Below are positions 48,046 to 56,247 of a stretch of DNA of 64,000 nt, one piece after another (position 1 is the first letter of the stretch; every line of letters begins with the position of its first letter). The notes below the pieces were generated by a model. The model had not been told where the DNA came from. It searched no databases and was given only the letters and a program-made list of their open reading frames with translations. Position numbers and translations under genes: made by a program. The DNA is from Pseudomonas asiatica (GTDB lineage: Bacteria > Pseudomonadota > Gammaproteobacteria > Pseudomonadales > Pseudomonadaceae). The DNA is taken from assembly GCF_040214835.1 (NCBI RefSeq), contig NZ_CP157874.1, positions 4,614,501 to 4,678,500 on the forward strand. Reading direction: 5' to 3'.

Positions 48046-51000
48046 ATGGGCGCACTGTGGCAATCGGAACCAAGCAGAACGGAAGCACCCGAGATACCTC
48101 CGGCCGAGACGCCACAACCCAAGTCCCCCCGTCAGCGTCGGCTATGGTGGCGGCTGATCATCCTCATCCTGCTGGTGGCGCTGGTGGCCATCGGCTTTGC
48201 TGCGTATGACGAATTCCGCACCTCCAACCTGCAGTCGCGGGAATTCAGCAAGCTGGCCAGCACCCTCACCTATTCGCTGCAACCAGGTCCCAGCGATGCC
48301 ATCGTCTACCCCGGCGAAGGGCCGTTCGACAAACGCCTGGGCTACAGCGCGCTGGGCGAATTCCTGCCGCGCCTGCTCAAGCGCGACTACCTGATCAGCG
48401 AGCAGGTGAAGTTCTCGCCGGCGTTGATGAACTACGTCGATCATGGGCTGTTCGCCCCCTATATCGAGAAAATCCAGGCTGGCCTGTCGATCACCGATTG
48501 CCGCGGCGACATGCTGTACCAGTACAACTACCCGCAACATCTGTACCCGGACTTTGCGGCGATCCCGCCGGTGATCGTCAACAGCCTGCTGTTCATCGAG
48601 AACCGCGACCTGCTCGACACCAAGGACCCGCGCAACAACCCGGCCGTGGACTGGCCGCGCTTCGCCAAGGCCGCCTACAGCCAGGTGGCCAAGTACCTGG
48701 CCCTGCCCGGCCAGTCCGCTGGCGGCAGCACCCTGGCCACGCAGCTGGAAAAGTACCGCCATTCACCGGACGGCCTGACCGTTTCCGGCGCCGAGAAGAT
48801 CCGCCAGATGATTTCCGCCAGCGTGCGCGCCTACCAGGGCGGCCCTGACACCACCGAGGCGCGCCAGCGCATCGTGCGGGACTACCTCAACAGCGTGCCG
48901 CTGTCGGCAGTGCCTGGGCATGGCGAAGTGCATGGCATGGCCGAAGGCCTGCGGGTCTGGTACGGCGCCGACTTCGACCAGGTCAACCAGGCCCTGAGTT
49001 CCACCGCCAGCGACCCTGAGAGCATGGCCGCACGCGGCCTGGCCCTGCGCCAGGTGCTGTCACTGATGATTGCCCAGCGCCGGCCGTCGCACTACCTGTC
49101 CAAGGGGCGGCTCGAACTGGCCGAACTGACCGACGCGCACATCCGCGTGCTGGCCGCCAACAAGGTCATCGAGCAGCCACTGGCCGACGCGGCACTGGCC
49201 AGCAAGGCGGTATACCGCGACTGGGTGGCGCAACCGACCATCGTGCCGATCGTCACCAACAAGGGCATCAGCCTGGCACGCAACCGCCTGGCGGCCATGC
49301 TCAACCGCCCGCTGTACGACCTCGACCGGCTCGACGTGTCGGCCACCAGTACCCTGCAGTCCGACCTGCAGCTGCAGGTCAGCCAGTACCTGAAAAACCT
49401 TGCCGACCCTGAATTCGCAGCGCAGATCGGCCTGATCGGCGAACGCCTGCTTACCGCCAAGACCACCGACCAGGTGAGCTACAGCTTCACCTTGTTCGAG
49501 CGCACTGCCGACGGCTCGCGGGTGCGGGTGCAGACCGACAGCACCGACCAGCCGTTCGACATCAACGAAGGCAGCAAGCTGGAGCTGGGTTCCACCGCCA
49601 AGTTGCGGGTGCTCACCACCTACCTGGAGATCATCGCCGAACTGCACGACAAGTACGCCGGCAAGCCAGCCGCCGAGTTGAAGAAAGTCGAAGTCGCCGA
49701 ACTCGACCGTATCAGCCAGTGGTCGCTGGAATGGCTGGCGCAGAACAGCAAGAACCAGAGCCTGGACGCGATGCTCGATGCGGCGCTGGAACGCAAGTAT
49801 TCGGCCAACACCGGCGAAGCCTTCTTCACCGGCGGCGGCATGCATGTGTTCAACAACTTCCGCAAGGAAGACAACAGCCGCAACCCGACCCTCAAGGATG
49901 CATTGCGCGAGTCGATCAACCTGCCGTTCATCCGCCTGATGCGCGACCTGGTGCGCTACGTGACCTACCAGCAGCCATACAACCGCGTGCCGCTGCTCAA
50001 GGACGACTCCGACCCGCGCCGCCAGGAATACCTGGCCCGTTTCGCCGACAAGGAAGGCACCAACTACCTGATGCGCTTCTGGAAGAAATACCAGCGCAAG
50101 ACCTCGCAGCAGCGCCTGGACACCTTCCTCGACAGCATGCGCGTAACCCCGCAACGGTTGGCGGCCGTGCACCGTTACCTGTTCCCCGAGGCTGGCCAGG
50201 AAACCTTCAACGCCTTCGTCCGCGCCCACCTCAAGGGTGACAAGATCGTCCTGGGCAAACTGACCGATGGCCGCCTGTCGGAGATGTACGACGCCTATGG
50301 CCCGGGCAAGTACGACCTGCCCGACCAGGGCTATATCGCCAAGGTCCACCCGCTGGACTTGTGGCTGCTGGGTTACCTGCTGAAGAACCCCGGCTCTACC
50401 TTGACCGAAATGGTCAATGCCAGCCGCTTCGAGCGCCAGGAGGTATACGGCTGGCTGTTCAAGAGCCGCCATCAGGGCGCCCGTGACAGCCGCATTCGCA
50501 CGATGGTCGAGATCGAAGCGTTCCTCGACATTCACCAGCGCTGGAAGCGCGTGGGCTATCCATTCGACCACCTGGTGCCCTCGCTGGCCACCGCCATCGG
50601 CAGCTCGGGCGACCGCCCCGCCGCCCTCTCCGAACTGGTCGGCATCATCCAGAACGACGGCGTGCGCCTGCCGACCTTGCGGATCGACACCCTGCACTTC
50701 GCTGCCAACACGCCTTACGAGACCAAGCTGGTCACTGACCCGGACCGGGGTGTGCGGATTCTGCCGGTCGAAGTGGCGCGCGCCCTCAAAGGCGCCATGT
50801 CGCAGGTGGTAGATGCAGGCACCGCGCGGCGTATTTCCGGCAGTTTCAAGCTGCAGGACGGCACGCCATTGGTGATGGGCGGCAAGACCGGTACCGGTGA
50901 CAACCGCATCGAAAGCTTTGGTGCTGGCGGCCGGCTGATCGGCTCGCGCTCGCTGAACCGTACCGCCACCTTCGTGTTCTTCCTGGGCGACAACCACTTC

Positions 51001-51195
51001 GGCACCTTGACCGCGTTCGTGCCGGGGCGCTCGGCAGAGGCCTTCAAGTTCACCTCGGCGCTGCCGGTGCAGGTACTCAAGGGCATGGCTCCGATTCTCA
51101 TGCCATACCTGCAACCGGGCAATCCGAATGAGTGCAAAGCGCCGCAAGTGGCCATGCACACAGCCGCGCCGCAAGGGGATCCATCGAACAACTAG
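48046..51195 (+). CDS. Divergent bifunctional class A penicillin-binding protein
   Basis: A 1049-residue bitopic protein with one helix at about 34-52. The glycosyltransferase (GT51) region (about 150-330) keeps the catalytic-type Glu in SLLFIENRD and GGSTLATQLEK, but the usual EDxxFxxHxG motif is replaced. The transpeptidase domain has SxxK (Ser516, STAK), SxN (Ser623, SIN) and KTG (Lys947, GGKTGTGD). The roughly 320 residues between SxN and KTG exceed the usual spacing, so there is an insertion. It probably acts in the periplasm on peptidoglycan, perhaps under special conditions. It is not a standard PBP1a or PBP1b. Confidence 0.82.
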   Translation: MGALWQSEPSRTEAPEIPPAETPQPKSPRQRRLWWRLIILILLVALVAIGFAAYDEFRTSNLQSREFSKLASTLTYSLQPGPSDAIVYPGEGPFDKRLGYSALGEFLPRLLKRDYLISEQVKFSPALMNYVDHGLFAPYIEKIQAGLSITDCRGDMLYQYNYPQHLYPDFAAIPPVIVNSLLFIENRDLLDTKDPRNNPAVDWPRFAKAAYSQVAKYLALPGQSAGGSTLATQLEKYRHSPDGLTVSGAEKIRQMISASVRAYQGGPDTTEARQRIVRDYLNSVPLSAVPGHGEVHGMAEGLRVWYGADFDQVNQALSSTASDPESMAARGLALRQVLSLMIAQRRPSHYLSKGRLELAELTDAHIRVLAANKVIEQPLADAALASKAVYRDWVAQPTIVPIVTNKGISLARNRLAAMLNRPLYDLDRLDVSATSTLQSDLQLQVSQYLKNLADPEFAAQIGLIGERLLTAKTTDQVSYSFTLFERTADGSRVRVQTDSTDQPFDINEGSKLELGSTAKLRVLTTYLEIIAELHDKYAGKPAAELKKVEVAELDRISQWSLEWLAQNSKNQSLDAMLDAALERKYSANTGEAFFTGGGMHVFNNFRKEDNSRNPTLKDALRESINLPFIRLMRDLVRYVTYQQPYNRVPLLKDDSDPRRQEYLARFADKEGTNYLMRFWKKYQRKTSQQRLDTFLDSMRVTPQRLAAVHRYLFPEAGQETFNAFVRAHLKGDKIVLGKLTDGRLSEMYDAYGPGKYDLPDQGYIAKVHPLDLWLLGYLLKNPGSTLTEMVNASRFERQEVYGWLFKSRHQGARDSRIRTMVEIEAFLDIHQRWKRVGYPFDHLVPSLATAIGSSGDRPAALSELVGIIQNDGVRLPTLRIDTLHFAANTPYETKLVTDPDRGVRILPVEVARALKGAMSQVVDAGTARRISGSFKLQDGTPLVMGGKTGTGDNRIESFGAGGRLIGSRSLNRTATFVFFLGDNHFGTLTAFVPGRSAEAFKFTSALPVQVLKGMAPILMPYLQPGNPNECKAPQVAMHTAAPQGDPSNN

Positions 51196-51262
51196 ATGAT
51201 AATCATCTGCAATTGAGGGCTTGTCTTTAGATATATCTTGAGTAATATCTTACGATATATCG
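51194..51262. promoter_or_regulatory. Fur-core palindrome and GATATATC palindromes before the padR gene
   Basis: AGATGATAATCATCT (51194-51208) is a perfect palindrome containing the full 11-bp core ATGATAATCAT of the Fur box. Downstream, AGATATATCT (51229-51238) and CGATATATCG (51253-51262) are 10-bp palindromes centred 24 bp apart, 23-56 bp before the padR start; these are likely PadR operator sites. Regulation by both iron and the PadR protein would match E. coli nfeF. Confidence 0.6.
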
Positions 51263-51284
51263 CAAACGACGGAGCCCTGCCCCC

Positions 51285-51830
51285 ATGCGCGAACATACCC
51301 CCCATGACCCCTTCGAGCGGCGCCCAGGTCGTGGCGAACGCGGCCCGCGCGTCTTCGCCCCCGGCGACCTCAAGCTGCTGATGCTGGCCCTGCTCGCCGA
51401 GCAGCCAGGCCACGGCTACGACCTGATCCGCCAGATCGAGAACCTGTTCGACGGCAGCTACAGCCCAAGCCCCGGGGTGATCTATCCCACCCTCAACTTC
51501 CTCGAGGAGGCCGAGCTGATCAGCGGCCAGGTGCAGGGCAGCAAACGCCTCTATGCCATCACCGAAGCCGGCCGCACCGCCCTGGCCGAACAGGCCGTCG
51601 CACTGGACGGCGTGCGCATGCGCATCGAAGTCAGCAAGCGCGCCCTGCGCGGCCACGACCGCCCACCAGAGATTCATGAAGCGGTCGGCAACCTGCGCCA
51701 CGCACTGCACATGCACAGTGGCCGCTGGACACCGGAAGAAATCGAGCGGGTCCGCGACCTGCTCAACCACACCGCCAAGGCCATCGCCTCCGGGCCGGCC
51801 GAACCTGTCAGGGAGACACCCCATGAGTGA
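51285..51830 (+). CDS. PadR-family regulator, NfeR/YqjI-like
   Basis: A 181-residue winged-helix repressor. The PadR domain (about 25-105) contains GDLKLLMLALLAEQPGHGYD and SPSPGVIYPTLNFLEEAELI, the latter very close to E. coli YqjI (NfeR), whose gene neighbours the ferric reductase nfeF. The N-terminal extension is Arg/Pro-rich with few His, unlike the His-rich metal-binding arm of YqjI, so direct nickel sensing is uncertain. It overlaps the siderophore-interacting protein gene by 8 bp. The GATATATC palindromes upstream suggest autoregulation. Confidence 0.87.
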   Translation: MREHTPHDPFERRPGRGERGPRVFAPGDLKLLMLALLAEQPGHGYDLIRQIENLFDGSYSPSPGVIYPTLNFLEEAELISGQVQGSKRLYAITEAGRTALAEQAVALDGVRMRIEVSKRALRGHDRPPEIHEAVGNLRHALHMHSGRWTPEEIERVRDLLNHTAKAIASGPAEPVRETPHE

Positions 51831-52584
51831 CACCATTCACCGCGTCAACCACGAAATCCGCCAACGCCGCCTGCAGGTGCTGCGGGTCACCGAACTGACC
51901 CCGCGCATGCGCCGCATCACCCTCGGGGGTGCCGAGCTGCAAGGCTTCACCAGCGTGGGCAGCGACGACCATATCAAGCTGCTGTTCGCCGAGACGCCGG
52001 AGCAACAGCAGGCCATCGAGGCTCGTAACCTGGGCCGAGAAGGTGGCGCGCGGCCTACCATGCGCGAATACACGCCACGGCGCATCGACCTGGTGACCAA
52101 TGAGCTGGACATCGACTTCGTGCTGCACGGCGATGGCCCTGCCTCTACCTGGGCAGCCCAGGCGGCACCCGGGCAAACCCTGGACATTGCCGGGCCGCGG
52201 GCTTCGATGGTGGTGCCGGACATCTTCGACAGCTACCTGCTGATCGGCGACGAAACCGCCATTCCGGCCATTGGCCGCCGCCTGGAGGAATTGCCAGCGG
52301 GCCGCCAGGTACTGGCGGTTATCCAGATCGAAGACGAGCAGGAACGCCAGCCACTGCCGAGCAAGGCACAGGTGGAAGTGATCTGGGTACGTCGCCAACA
52401 GGAAGACGTGCTGGCGCTGGTGAAGAACCTGACCTTGCCACAAGGCCGGTTGTATGGCTGGGTGGCACTGGAAAAAGCCCTGACCCGGCAGGCCAAGGCA
52501 CTGTTGCTGGAGAAAGGTTTGCCTGAGGATGCGCTCAAGGCTGTGGCCTACTGGCGTGCCGACGGGACTGCGGACGACGAATGA
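51823..52584 (+). CDS. Siderophore-interacting FAD protein, NfeF/ViuB-like ferric reductase
   Basis: Flavin-dependent reductase of 253 residues that in this family reduces ferric siderophores in the cytoplasm to release iron. The FAD-binding motif is REYTPRRI and the phosphate-binding HGDGPASTWA is typical of SIP proteins; the C-terminal NAD(P)H-binding half follows, with LIGDETAIPAIGRRLE. Start ATG 51823 lies inside the padR end, with GGGAG about 8 bases upstream, indicating coupled translation. The pair corresponds to E. coli yqjI-yqjH, here in one operon rather than divergent. Confidence 0.9.
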   Translation: MSDTIHRVNHEIRQRRLQVLRVTELTPRMRRITLGGAELQGFTSVGSDDHIKLLFAETPEQQQAIEARNLGREGGARPTMREYTPRRIDLVTNELDIDFVLHGDGPASTWAAQAAPGQTLDIAGPRASMVVPDIFDSYLLIGDETAIPAIGRRLEELPAGRQVLAVIQIEDEQERQPLPSKAQVEVIWVRRQQEDVLALVKNLTLPQGRLYGWVALEKALTRQAKALLLEKGLPEDALKAVAYWRADGTADDE

Positions 52585-52595
52585 TTGTTTATTGC

Positions 52596-52631
52596 CTGCA
52601 CTGGCCCTATCGCCGGCAAGCCAGCCACAGG
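52596..52631. repeat. REP-like arm, third family (left)
   Basis: CTGCACTGGCCCTATCGCCGG and following bases are the inverted counterpart of 52795-52833. The two arms enclose the 151-bp family A unit. Confidence 0.7.
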
Positions 52632-52641
52632 AATCGCTTAG

Positions 52642-52792
52642 CCCCTGTGGGAGCGGCCTTGTGTCGCGATAGGGCTGCAAAGCAGCCCCAGCAATTTCAA
52701 CTATGGCGCATCAATCCTGGGGCCGCGTTGCGGCCCTTTCGCGACACAAGGCCGCTCCTACAGGTACAGCGACAACCTCGAGAGCAACGCTG
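52642..52792. repeat. 151-bp unit with family A inverted pair (copy 2)
   Basis: Inverted copy of 18684-18834, about 147 of 151 positions identical by eye, covering both arms, the spacer and the outer flank (TCGAGGTTGTCGCTGTACC on the minus strand). It lies between the siderophore-interacting protein gene and the convergent Pr6Pr gene, nested within a third-family inverted pair. Confidence 0.9.
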
Positions 52793-52794
52793 TA

Positions 52795-52833
52795 CCTGTG
52801 GGAGCTGGCTTGCCGGCGATAGGGCCAGTGCAG
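52795..52833. repeat. REP-like arm, third family (right)
   Basis: ACCTGTGGGAGCTGGCTTGC followed by CGGCGATAGGGCCAGTGCAG is the inverse of the left arm at 52596-52631. This arm lies directly beside the 3' end of the Pr6Pr gene. Confidence 0.7.
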
Positions 52834-52834
52834 G

Positions 52835-53470
52835 TCAAGCCAATCTGTGCAGCCCCCGCCACCTGTCCAGCCCCAGCAACACCAGCCCAATCCCCCAGAA
52901 CCCAGCCAACACCCCCAGGGCATTGAGCAATACCTGCCCATACCCCAGGCTCGCCACATCGATGAACGGGTAGGCATACACGCCAATCTCGCTCCCCCGC
53001 CACAGCGCGTAGGCAAAATACATCGCCGGGTACACCGCCCAGACCAGCAGATGCCATAGCCGCAACCTGCCCTTGGGCACCTCGCACCACCAGTACAAGG
53101 CATATAGCACGGGCATCACATCGTGCAGCAACTCGTCCGCCAGCCATTGCCAGCCCTGCGGTTGCCACAAGTGACGCAACAGCACGCTGTACGCCAATGC
53201 CACCAGCACGATGCTGGCGGCCACCGCGGAACTCACCGCAGGCGACAGGAAAAAGCGCTTGGCACGGCCTTCCCGGCCGAACGCCGCATAACTGAGCACT
53301 GTTGCCACCAGGGTATTGGTCAACACGGTGAAATACCCGAACACATTGATCAGGCCACCCACCAGACTGGCCTGTTCCTGCCAACGCGCCAACAGCACCA
53401 GGTACACCTGCACGGTCAGGCCGAACCAACCCAGCACGGCCATGCCGGTCAGCCAGGGACGCCGCGGCAT
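52835..53470 (-). CDS. Pr6Pr family membrane protein
   Basis: A 211-residue integral membrane protein with six predicted helices. The pattern FGYFTVLTNTLVAT, then LLRHLWQPQGWQWLADELLHDVMPVLYALYWW and AVYPAMYFAYALWRG (each shorter than the full motif), is that of the Pr6Pr/FAR-17a-AIG1-like group, which has membrane His and Thr residues resembling those of eukaryotic AIG1 hydrolases. Its bacterial function is unknown. It starts one base after the stop of the VF530-type gene, so both form an operon. Confidence 0.82.
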   Translation of the reverse strand: MPRRPWLTGMAVLGWFGLTVQVYLVLLARWQEQASLVGGLINVFGYFTVLTNTLVATVLSYAAFGREGRAKRFFLSPAVSSAVAASIVLVALAYSVLLRHLWQPQGWQWLADELLHDVMPVLYALYWWCEVPKGRLRLWHLLVWAVYPAMYFAYALWRGSEIGVYAYPFIDVASLGYGQVLLNALGVLAGFWGIGLVLLGLDRWRGLHRLA

Positions 53471-53471
53471 G

Positions 53472-53693
53472 TCAGGCCTGGCGCTGCAGCTTCACGTACA
53501 GCTGCTCGACCTTTTCCCGTGCCCACGGCGTCTTGCGCAGGAAGGTCAGGCTCGACTTGATGGTCGGGTTGCTTTTGAAGCAGCGCACATCGATGCGCTC
53601 GGCCAGGCCCTGCCATTGGTAGTGCGCCACCAACTCGGTGAGGATCTGTTCGAGGGTCTTGCCGTGCAGCGCGTTGTGTTGGGCCGTGCTCAT
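53472..53693 (-). CDS. VF530-type small DNA-binding-like protein (DUF2132)
   Basis: A 73-residue protein: [47 protein letters not shown] core (here broken for length) and a short basic tail. This is the VF530/DUF2132 family, small proteins of unknown role with a fold suggested to bind DNA. Start ATG 53693 has GGAG about 9 bases upstream; the longer open frame lacks one. Confidence 0.85.
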   Translation of the reverse strand: MSTAQHNALHGKTLEQILTELVAHYQWQGLAERIDVRCFKSNPTIKSSLTFLRKTPWAREKVEQLYVKLQRQA

Positions 53694-53807
53694 GCCAGTG
53701 CTCCGTAGGAAAGATGCGCACCTTACACGAGTGTAGTGGTGGGTGGGATCAGGTGAGTCGACAGAAAAACCGCTGGCCAGGCGCAAAACCTCTGTGCTGA
53801 AATAGAG

Positions 53808-53828
53808 ATGTTATATTGTAACAATACA
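53808..53828. promoter_or_regulatory. Zur-like palindrome before the TonB receptor gene
   Basis: GATGTTATATTGTAACAATAC contains GTTATATTGTAAC, a near-perfect match to the GTTATAnnATAAC core of gammaproteobacterial Zur boxes. It sits 31 bp before the start codon, where binding would block transcription. Confidence 0.65.
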
Positions 53829-53858
53829 AAAGCATCTGCCAAGGAACGCCCCATCCCC

Positions 53859-55904
53859 ATGCTGTACACACCGCTTCGCCTCTCTCCCCTCGCCGTCGCG
53901 CTGTGGCTGGCCGCATCACCCAGCCACGCCGTGGAACTCGAACCCCAGGTCATCACCGCCAACCCTTTGGGCAACAGCCAGCTGGCCGCACCCAGCACCG
54001 TGCTAGAAGGCGACAACCTGCTGCAACAGCAGCACGGCAGCCTCGGTGAAACCCTGAACAAGCAGCCCGGGGTCGCCTCCACCTGGTTCGGCCCAGGCGC
54101 CAGTCGCCCGGTAATTCGTGGCCTGGATGGCGACCGCATTCGCATCCTGCGCAATGGCGTCGGCGCCCTGGATGCTTCATCGCTGTCCTACGACCACGCC
54201 GTGCCGCTGGACCCGGTGACCGTCGACCGCGTCGAGATCGTCCGTGGCCCGGCTGCCCTGCTCTACGGCGGCAACGCCATCGGAGGCGTGGTCAATACCT
54301 TCGACAATCGCATCCCGGATACCCCCATCGAGGGCATCCAAGGTGCCGGTGAACTGCGCTACGGTGGCGCCGATACCACCCGCAGCAGCGCTGGCAAGCT
54401 GGAGGCCGGCAACGGTGCCTTCGCCCTGCACCTGGATGCCAACAGCCGCCAGTTCAACGACCTGCGCATCCCCGGTTACGCGCGCAGTTCCAAGGTGCGC
54501 GACGCCGACGAACCCGGCGGCAAGCACCGCCTGGAAAACAGCGACGGCCGCCAGGACGGTGGCGCCGTGGGTGGGGCCTACCATTGGGACCACGGTTACG
54601 CCGGCCTGTCGTACAGCCGCTACGACAGCAACTATGGCTCGGTGGCCGAGCCAGGTGTGCGCCTGGACATGAAGCAGGACCACTACGCCTTCGCCTCCGA
54701 ACTGCGTGACCTGGACGGCCCGTTCACTTCGGTCAAGGTCGATGCCGGCTACACCGACTACGAGCACCGTGAAATCGAAGAAGGCGAAGTCCACACCACC
54801 TTCAGGAACAAGGGCTATGAAGCACGTATCGAAGCCCGCCACCAACCGCTCGGGCCGGTAGAAGGCGTGATCGGCGCCCAGGTCAGCCGTAACGAATTCT
54901 CCGCCTTGGGTGAGGAAGCCTTCGTCCCGCACACCGACACCGACAGCCTGGCGCTGTTCATGCTGGAGCAGTGGCAAGCTACCGAGCGCCTGAACCTGAG
55001 CCTGGGCGCACGCATGGAGCACACCCGGGTCGACCCGGATGCCAAAGGCAACGAGAACTTCGCCGTCGCCGACAGCGCCAGCACTTTCAACGCCTTCAGC
55101 CTGTCTTCCGGGGCGGTGTACCAGCTCGACCCGATCTGGTCGCTGGCCGCCAACCTCGGCTACACCGAGCGCGCCCCGACCTTCTACGAGCTGTATGCCA
55201 ATGGTGCCCACGTGGCCACCGGAGCCTTTGAAGTCGGCGATGCCAGCCTGAACAAGGAAAAAGCCATTTCCGCCGACCTGGCCCTGCGTTTCGACAACGG
55301 CACCCACAAGGGCAGTGTCGGGGTGTTCTACAGTCACTTCCGCAACTACATCGGCCTGATCGGCACCGGCAACACCCGCGAGGGGCATGACCACGACCAT
55401 GGCGAGGATGACCATGACCACGATCACGACCATGACGGTTTCCCGGAATACCAGTACCAGGGCGTGCGGGCGCGCTTCTATGGCATCGAGGCCCAGGACC
55501 GCTGGCAACTGGCCGAGAACCGCTATGGCAGCTTTGCCCTGGAGCTCTCCGGTGACTACACCCGGGCGAAAAACCTCGACAGTGGCGAGCCGCTGCCACG
55601 CATCGCCCCACTGCGCCTGAACAGCGGCCTGGTCTGGGAGCTGGACCGCTGGCAGGCGCGGGTCGACGTGCAGCATGCTGCGTCGCAGCATCGCAAACCG
55701 GCCAACGAAACCAGCACCGATGGCTATACCACGCTGGGGGCCAGCGTTGGCTACCGCTTCGAAGTTGGCCAGAGCCAGTGGCTGGCGTTTGTGCGCGGCG
55801 AGAACCTGACTGACCAGACCGTGCGCTATGCCAGCTCGATCCTGCGCGATATCGCCCCGGCGCCGGGGCGTAGTGTGGAAGTGGGTCTGCGTACCACCTT
55901 CTGA
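53859..55904 (+). CDS. znuD: ZnuD-like TonB-dependent zinc receptor
   Basis: Outer-membrane receptor of 681 residues. The signal peptide covers about residues 1-24 (ends SHA). The plug domain (about 35-160) has KQPGVASTWFGPGASRPVIRG and DRVEIVRGPAALLYGGNAIGG, split by short text; the barrel ends in the C-terminal Phe of FVRGEN...LRTTF. An external loop near residues 508-527 is rich in His and Asp (GHDHDHGEDDHDHDHDHDG), the hallmark of ZnuD zinc receptors. Start ATG 53859 has AAGGA about 13 bases upstream. With the Zur-like box this points to zinc uptake. Confidence 0.85.
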   Translation: MLYTPLRLSPLAVALWLAASPSHAVELEPQVITANPLGNSQLAAPSTVLEGDNLLQQQHGSLGETLNKQPGVASTWFGPGASRPVIRGLDGDRIRILRNGVGALDASSLSYDHAVPLDPVTVDRVEIVRGPAALLYGGNAIGGVVNTFDNRIPDTPIEGIQGAGELRYGGADTTRSSAGKLEAGNGAFALHLDANSRQFNDLRIPGYARSSKVRDADEPGGKHRLENSDGRQDGGAVGGAYHWDHGYAGLSYSRYDSNYGSVAEPGVRLDMKQDHYAFASELRDLDGPFTSVKVDAGYTDYEHREIEEGEVHTTFRNKGYEARIEARHQPLGPVEGVIGAQVSRNEFSALGEEAFVPHTDTDSLALFMLEQWQATERLNLSLGARMEHTRVDPDAKGNENFAVADSASTFNAFSLSSGAVYQLDPIWSLAANLGYTERAPTFYELYANGAHVATGAFEVGDASLNKEKAISADLALRFDNGTHKGSVGVFYSHFRNYIGLIGTGNTREGHDHDHGEDDHDHDHDHDGFPEYQYQGVRARFYGIEAQDRWQLAENRYGSFALELSGDYTRAKNLDSGEPLPRIAPLRLNSGLVWELDRWQARVDVQHAASQHRKPANETSTDGYTTLGASVGYRFEVGQSQWLAFVRGENLTDQTVRYASSILRDIAPAPGRSVEVGLRTTF

Positions 55905-56247
55905 TCTACCGGGTCCTTTGGGATCAACCGTTTTACTTAAGACTTGAAGCTGACGAGATTCCTGTGGGAGCGGGTTCACCCGCGAATGCGATGCCAGGAC
56001 CACCATCGCATTCGCGGGTGAACCCGCTCCCACAAGATCCCGTATTAACCTAACTTCATCTGTACTGTTACCAGACAAGCAACAATCCACTGCGACAATT
56101 TGTCTTTTTTTCTTACAACTTCCCCTATATCCTCCCCGCCGCAAGCTGAATCGCTTCATCGAAACCATCTTGTCGCCATATCCATTGAGGGGCCCGCCCT
56201 TCGATGCGCTTGCCGTTTATTCAATAATCAAAAGATAGCGCTATCTC
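55905..56247. other. Intergenic region upstream of oprB
   Basis: This 343-bp gap holds the family B repeat at 55961-56035, an AT-rich stretch near 56095-56120 that may contain the oprB promoter, and a 14-bp palindrome AGATAGCGCTATCT (56233-56246) ending one base before the oprB start. No ORF or RNA is convincing. Confidence 0.5.
55961..56035. repeat. REP-type inverted repeat pair, family B (compact)
   Basis: Two nearly perfect inverse arms (CCTGTGGGAGCGGGTTCACC and the complement) enclose only 12 bp, giving a long hairpin in the mRNA after the TonB receptor gene. It may act as its transcription or mRNA end. Confidence 0.9.

Noticed and set aside
18684..52792. The 34-kb segment between the inverse 151-bp units as a composite transposon or integrated island
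   Set aside because: The enclosed genes are ordinary core Pseudomonas loci and no transposase or integrase is present; the units are only two of many REP-type elements.
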